In this document: one piece after another, positions 61,534 through 64,000 of the stretch
Position numbering within the stretch: position 1 is the first letter of the stretch
Layout of the letters: each line of letters starts with the position of its first letter
Assembly: GCA_965178125.1 (NCBI GenBank)
Contig: OZ237735.1
Span: 2,480,001-2,544,000, forward strand
DNA: 64,000 bases
Source of the DNA: Bilabrum cf. latius
Lineage: Eukaryota > Bigyra: Bicosoecida > Bigyra > Bicosoecida
Reading direction: 5' to 3'
Notes under the pieces: model-generated
Told to the model about the DNA's origin: nothing
The model's database searches: none
Seen by the model: the letters and a program-made list of their open reading frames with translations, nothing else
Program-made: the position numbers and the translations under genes

Positions 61534-64000
61534 TCAAGCAAGCTGCCTCACCGTGACGTTCAACCTGCCAGAGGCTAGGTCGCAGTCGGCTGGCTGCGAC
61601 CCTGCCACGATCTCGGCCACGCCGTGCAAGCACATGCGAGCAGGCCCGCCGAGCACGAGCGCGTCACCGTGCCGCAGCCGCACGCGCGCCTCGCGCCCCA
61701 GCGAAGCGCTTGAGGCCCCTGCAGCCGGCCCGCTGCCAGCCTCTGCGCCACCTCCCTTCAAAACGACACCGCCCTTCACCTCGCGAATGACAAACACCGC
61801 GTCGCAGCCGAAGCTCATGCTCACCACGGGCACGCCGTCGGCGAGCGAGGCCGCCGATTCGCTCTTGTCCTGATGCATGCCCATCTTCTCCCCCGGGCGG
61901 TAAAAATTGCACAGCGCCAGATCCGGCTCGTAGGACCCATCCCCGCGGGCGCCGACTACCTCTGCGTCCCTGTGCGACGCAAGCGCGACAAGGCGTTGGG
62001 ACAGCCTCTGCAGCCCCTCCGAGATGGCTTGCACCGGCAGCCCGTCGTGGTCGGACCTCCGGCCCTCGTACCGGTTCGTGCGATTGTTCCAGTGCTTGCC
62101 GAGGCACATCATCCTGCAGTGCAGCTTGGCACCGTCCTTGAATGTCGGCCGGTAGAAGCCCGCCTTGCCCGCGCCGAGCTGACGGACCTCGGCCGCAATC
62201 GACCGGCCAAGCTCGCCGTCCAGAGCGCCGGGCAGCAGCACGGCACCTGCAATGATGCGACGGGCAGAGGCAGCCTCGCTTGCGGGGGGCCTGGAAGGCA
62301 GCTGCTTCAGCTGCTCTAGCAGCGAGAGCGGCTGGAATCGGGCCAACACAGAGGCGACCGCCGGGGCCGGCCCTTGCGTGGCCGCACTCGAGCCTACATC
62401 TCCGGCTTTCTCGATCTCCTCCAAGGCGGCCCGTGCCGCTCGAAGCTCGGGGAACACTTTCCTCCCCTTGGACCGTCGCATGGCCCAGGGAACAAGGTCC
62501 TCTTTGCGACGCGGGGGTCCGACCCACTCGCTGTCCGGAGCGTCCGGTCGCTTCCTCCACAGGTCGAACACAGGGGTGGATTCGGCCTTCTTCCTGCGCT
62601 CTCGTTCCTCTCTCTTGGCTGCTTCCCTCGCTTCCTGCTCGGATACAAGTGCCTAAGCGGGTCGCCACGACAGGTCAACCGGTCTGAGGGGGGAGGAACC
62701 GGTGCGCACCGCCGCCGCGGGCGCGAGGCGGCACAGCGCGTGGGATTGCCTGAAGCTAGAGGACGCAGACGAGGGCTACGATGCACCCCCAGGCGCCCTC
62801 CCTAGCTGCCATACCTCTTCCGCCCTGACGGATGGCTCCTGTCCCGGCGACCCTACCGCGCAGGGCCTCTCCACCATCCAGAGGAACGGCTCGCTGTACT
62901 GCGCGACCGAGGTGGCGTCGATCACGCGGCGGCGGTACTCGTCCCGCGGGAGGCACTGCCGCACGTCTACCCGGGCGAGCACGCAGCCCGTGGGGTACGA
63001 GAGGCTGTCGTGCGAGGGCGCGTCGTCGAGCTGGCCATACATGCTGGCGAAAGAGGCCCATTGCGCGCTGATTTCCTTGGCAGTCGGCTTCTTGGAGGAC
63101 GCAACAATCCACAACCCGCCCCGGTGCGACGTCTGGAAGGACTGTCCTATGAATCGTTGCATCCCGCTAGCGACAAACGTGGCCTGCGGCTGGTCCAGCA
63201 CGAGACAGGCATCAGAGAGTCCCGCTGCTGTGCCGTCCTCCGTGGACGCTGCACCTTCGAGAAACGCTGGTCGAGGGAACACACGCTAGGAGCCACTGCT
63301 CGTTGAAGCGGAAGAAGAGCCGGCACCAGAGGATGCTACGGCGGCCAGGGCGTCGTCCGTGGCTCGCCTGGCACTGGCAGCCGCACTGCTCGGCGGCATG
63401 GCGTCGACGAGACCCCTGGGGTCGGCCGCAAGCGCGCCGTTCAGGTCTGCGGGCGCGTTGCCCGGCAAGAAGCCTGGCTCGCTGGGATCACATTCAGGCA
63501 GGGGCTCCCCGCGGATGGCGTGCGCCAGCCGCACACCGTCTCCTGGGAACGTCCAAAAACTGTCCTGTTTCGACGACGACGACGAGGACTGTCCAGCCTT
63601 GCCATCCTGGAAGCCTGGCCTGTCAGACGGTCCGCACAAAGAAGCGTCGGCCGCATGAGCAGCACTAAGGAGAGCACGAGGAGGCCACATGAGGACGTGC
63701 TGTGACGCACCAGGCACGCGCCTCGCCGGGGCGCCGTTGGCCCCTGCCGCGGACGGCTGCACCGACCGCCGAATGGCCTCGTCGATCTCGTCCTCGTCCA
63801 CGTCTCGGAGAGCCCTTCGATTCGCCGCGTCGCCTCCATTGATCAGTCCCACTCCCACAAACACGGAGGCGGAGACGGTCGTCCCGGCTCCCCTCGAGGA
63901 GGTCGACCGACCTGCGCGCGCAGCTGCAAGGGAGGTCCCGGCCAGCCGACCGCCGGCTCCCTCCGGGCCGCTCTCGTCGTCGAAGGGGTCCGAGTGCTGA
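61534..64000 (-). CDS. UIM-ASCH-AlkB fusion protein (partial, 5' end beyond the window)
   Basis: One frame enters at the right edge and ends in TGA at 61534, with TAG at 62653, 62776 and 63286. Order: a ubiquitin-interacting-motif-like helix (DEDEIDEAIRRSVQ, about 63750-63790); a disordered linker; an ASCH domain of ASC-1/TRIP4 type (LVLDQPQATFVASGMQRFIG, GGLWIVASSKKP, YPTGCVLARVDV, about 63220-62870); a charged coiled linker; and a C-terminal AlkB Fe(II)/2-oxoglutarate dioxygenase (NFYRPGEKMGMHQDKSE with HxD, VRLRHGDALVLGG, CLHGV with the distal His, RLNVTVRQ with the 2OG-binding Arg). AlkB enzymes remove alkyl groups from DNA or RNA bases; ASCH domains bind nucleic acid. All key AlkB residues are present. 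If TAG were stop, ASCH and AlkB would be separate ORFs with no ATG start for AlkB. Confidence 0.78.

Overview
This window is nuclear DNA from a GC-rich, compact, flagellated unicellular eukaryote. The evidence is short GT-AG introns of about 90-145 bp, genes separated by roughly 30-330 bp, a Pol I subunit gene, a deubiquitinase, a ciliary outer-dynein-arm docking protein and a tRNA-methyltransferase relative. The lineage cannot be fixed from the sequence alone.

The main observation concerns the genetic code. Nearly every real gene is broken by in-frame TAG, never by TAA or TGA, and homology resumes in the same frame after each TAG. I count 54 such codons in nine single-copy genes, plus conserved ones in the repeat array. 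Every gene whose 3' end I can place ends in TGA. TAG is best read as glutamine: it sits at Gln positions of the USP fold, one paralogue has CAG where the other has TAG, and array copies exchange TAG with CAG, GAG and AAG. Glutamate is the main alternative; leucine fits poorly. The gene models below read TAG as sense (probably Gln) and TGA as stop.

Layout. 1-6242: a tetraspanin-like protein (+), a single-pass membrane protein with WW-like motifs (-), an ODAD1/CCDC114-type docking-complex coiled coil (+), and a secreted/membrane SAM-domain protein, SAM1 (+). 6243-36752: a tandem array of seven convergent gene pairs. 'P' (+, four exons, about 340 aa, ankyrin-like helices) faces 'M' (-, up to 908 aa, one membrane segment). 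The array also holds truncated copies, copies of SAM-gene flanking DNA, an insertion of about 0.4 kb, an insertion of about 1.8 kb and a recent duplication with an 8391-bp offset. 37344-38294: SAM2, paralogue of SAM1, so the array lies between the two SAM genes. 38576-64000: densely packed single-copy genes. These are a PA/RING protein (+), RNA polymerase I RPA2 (+), a 2454-aa FN3-TPR-WD40-LysM protein (-), a USP4/15-like DUSP-UBL-USP deubiquitinase (+), a Dnmt2-like protein lacking its catalytic motifs (-), a quinoid dihydropteridine reductase (-), and a UIM-ASCH-AlkB fusion protein running off the right edge (-).

The flanking genes are ordinary housekeeping or ciliary genes. The array is the accessory part: P and M resemble no family I can name with confidence, they stay paired in every unit, and their differences cluster in short segments.
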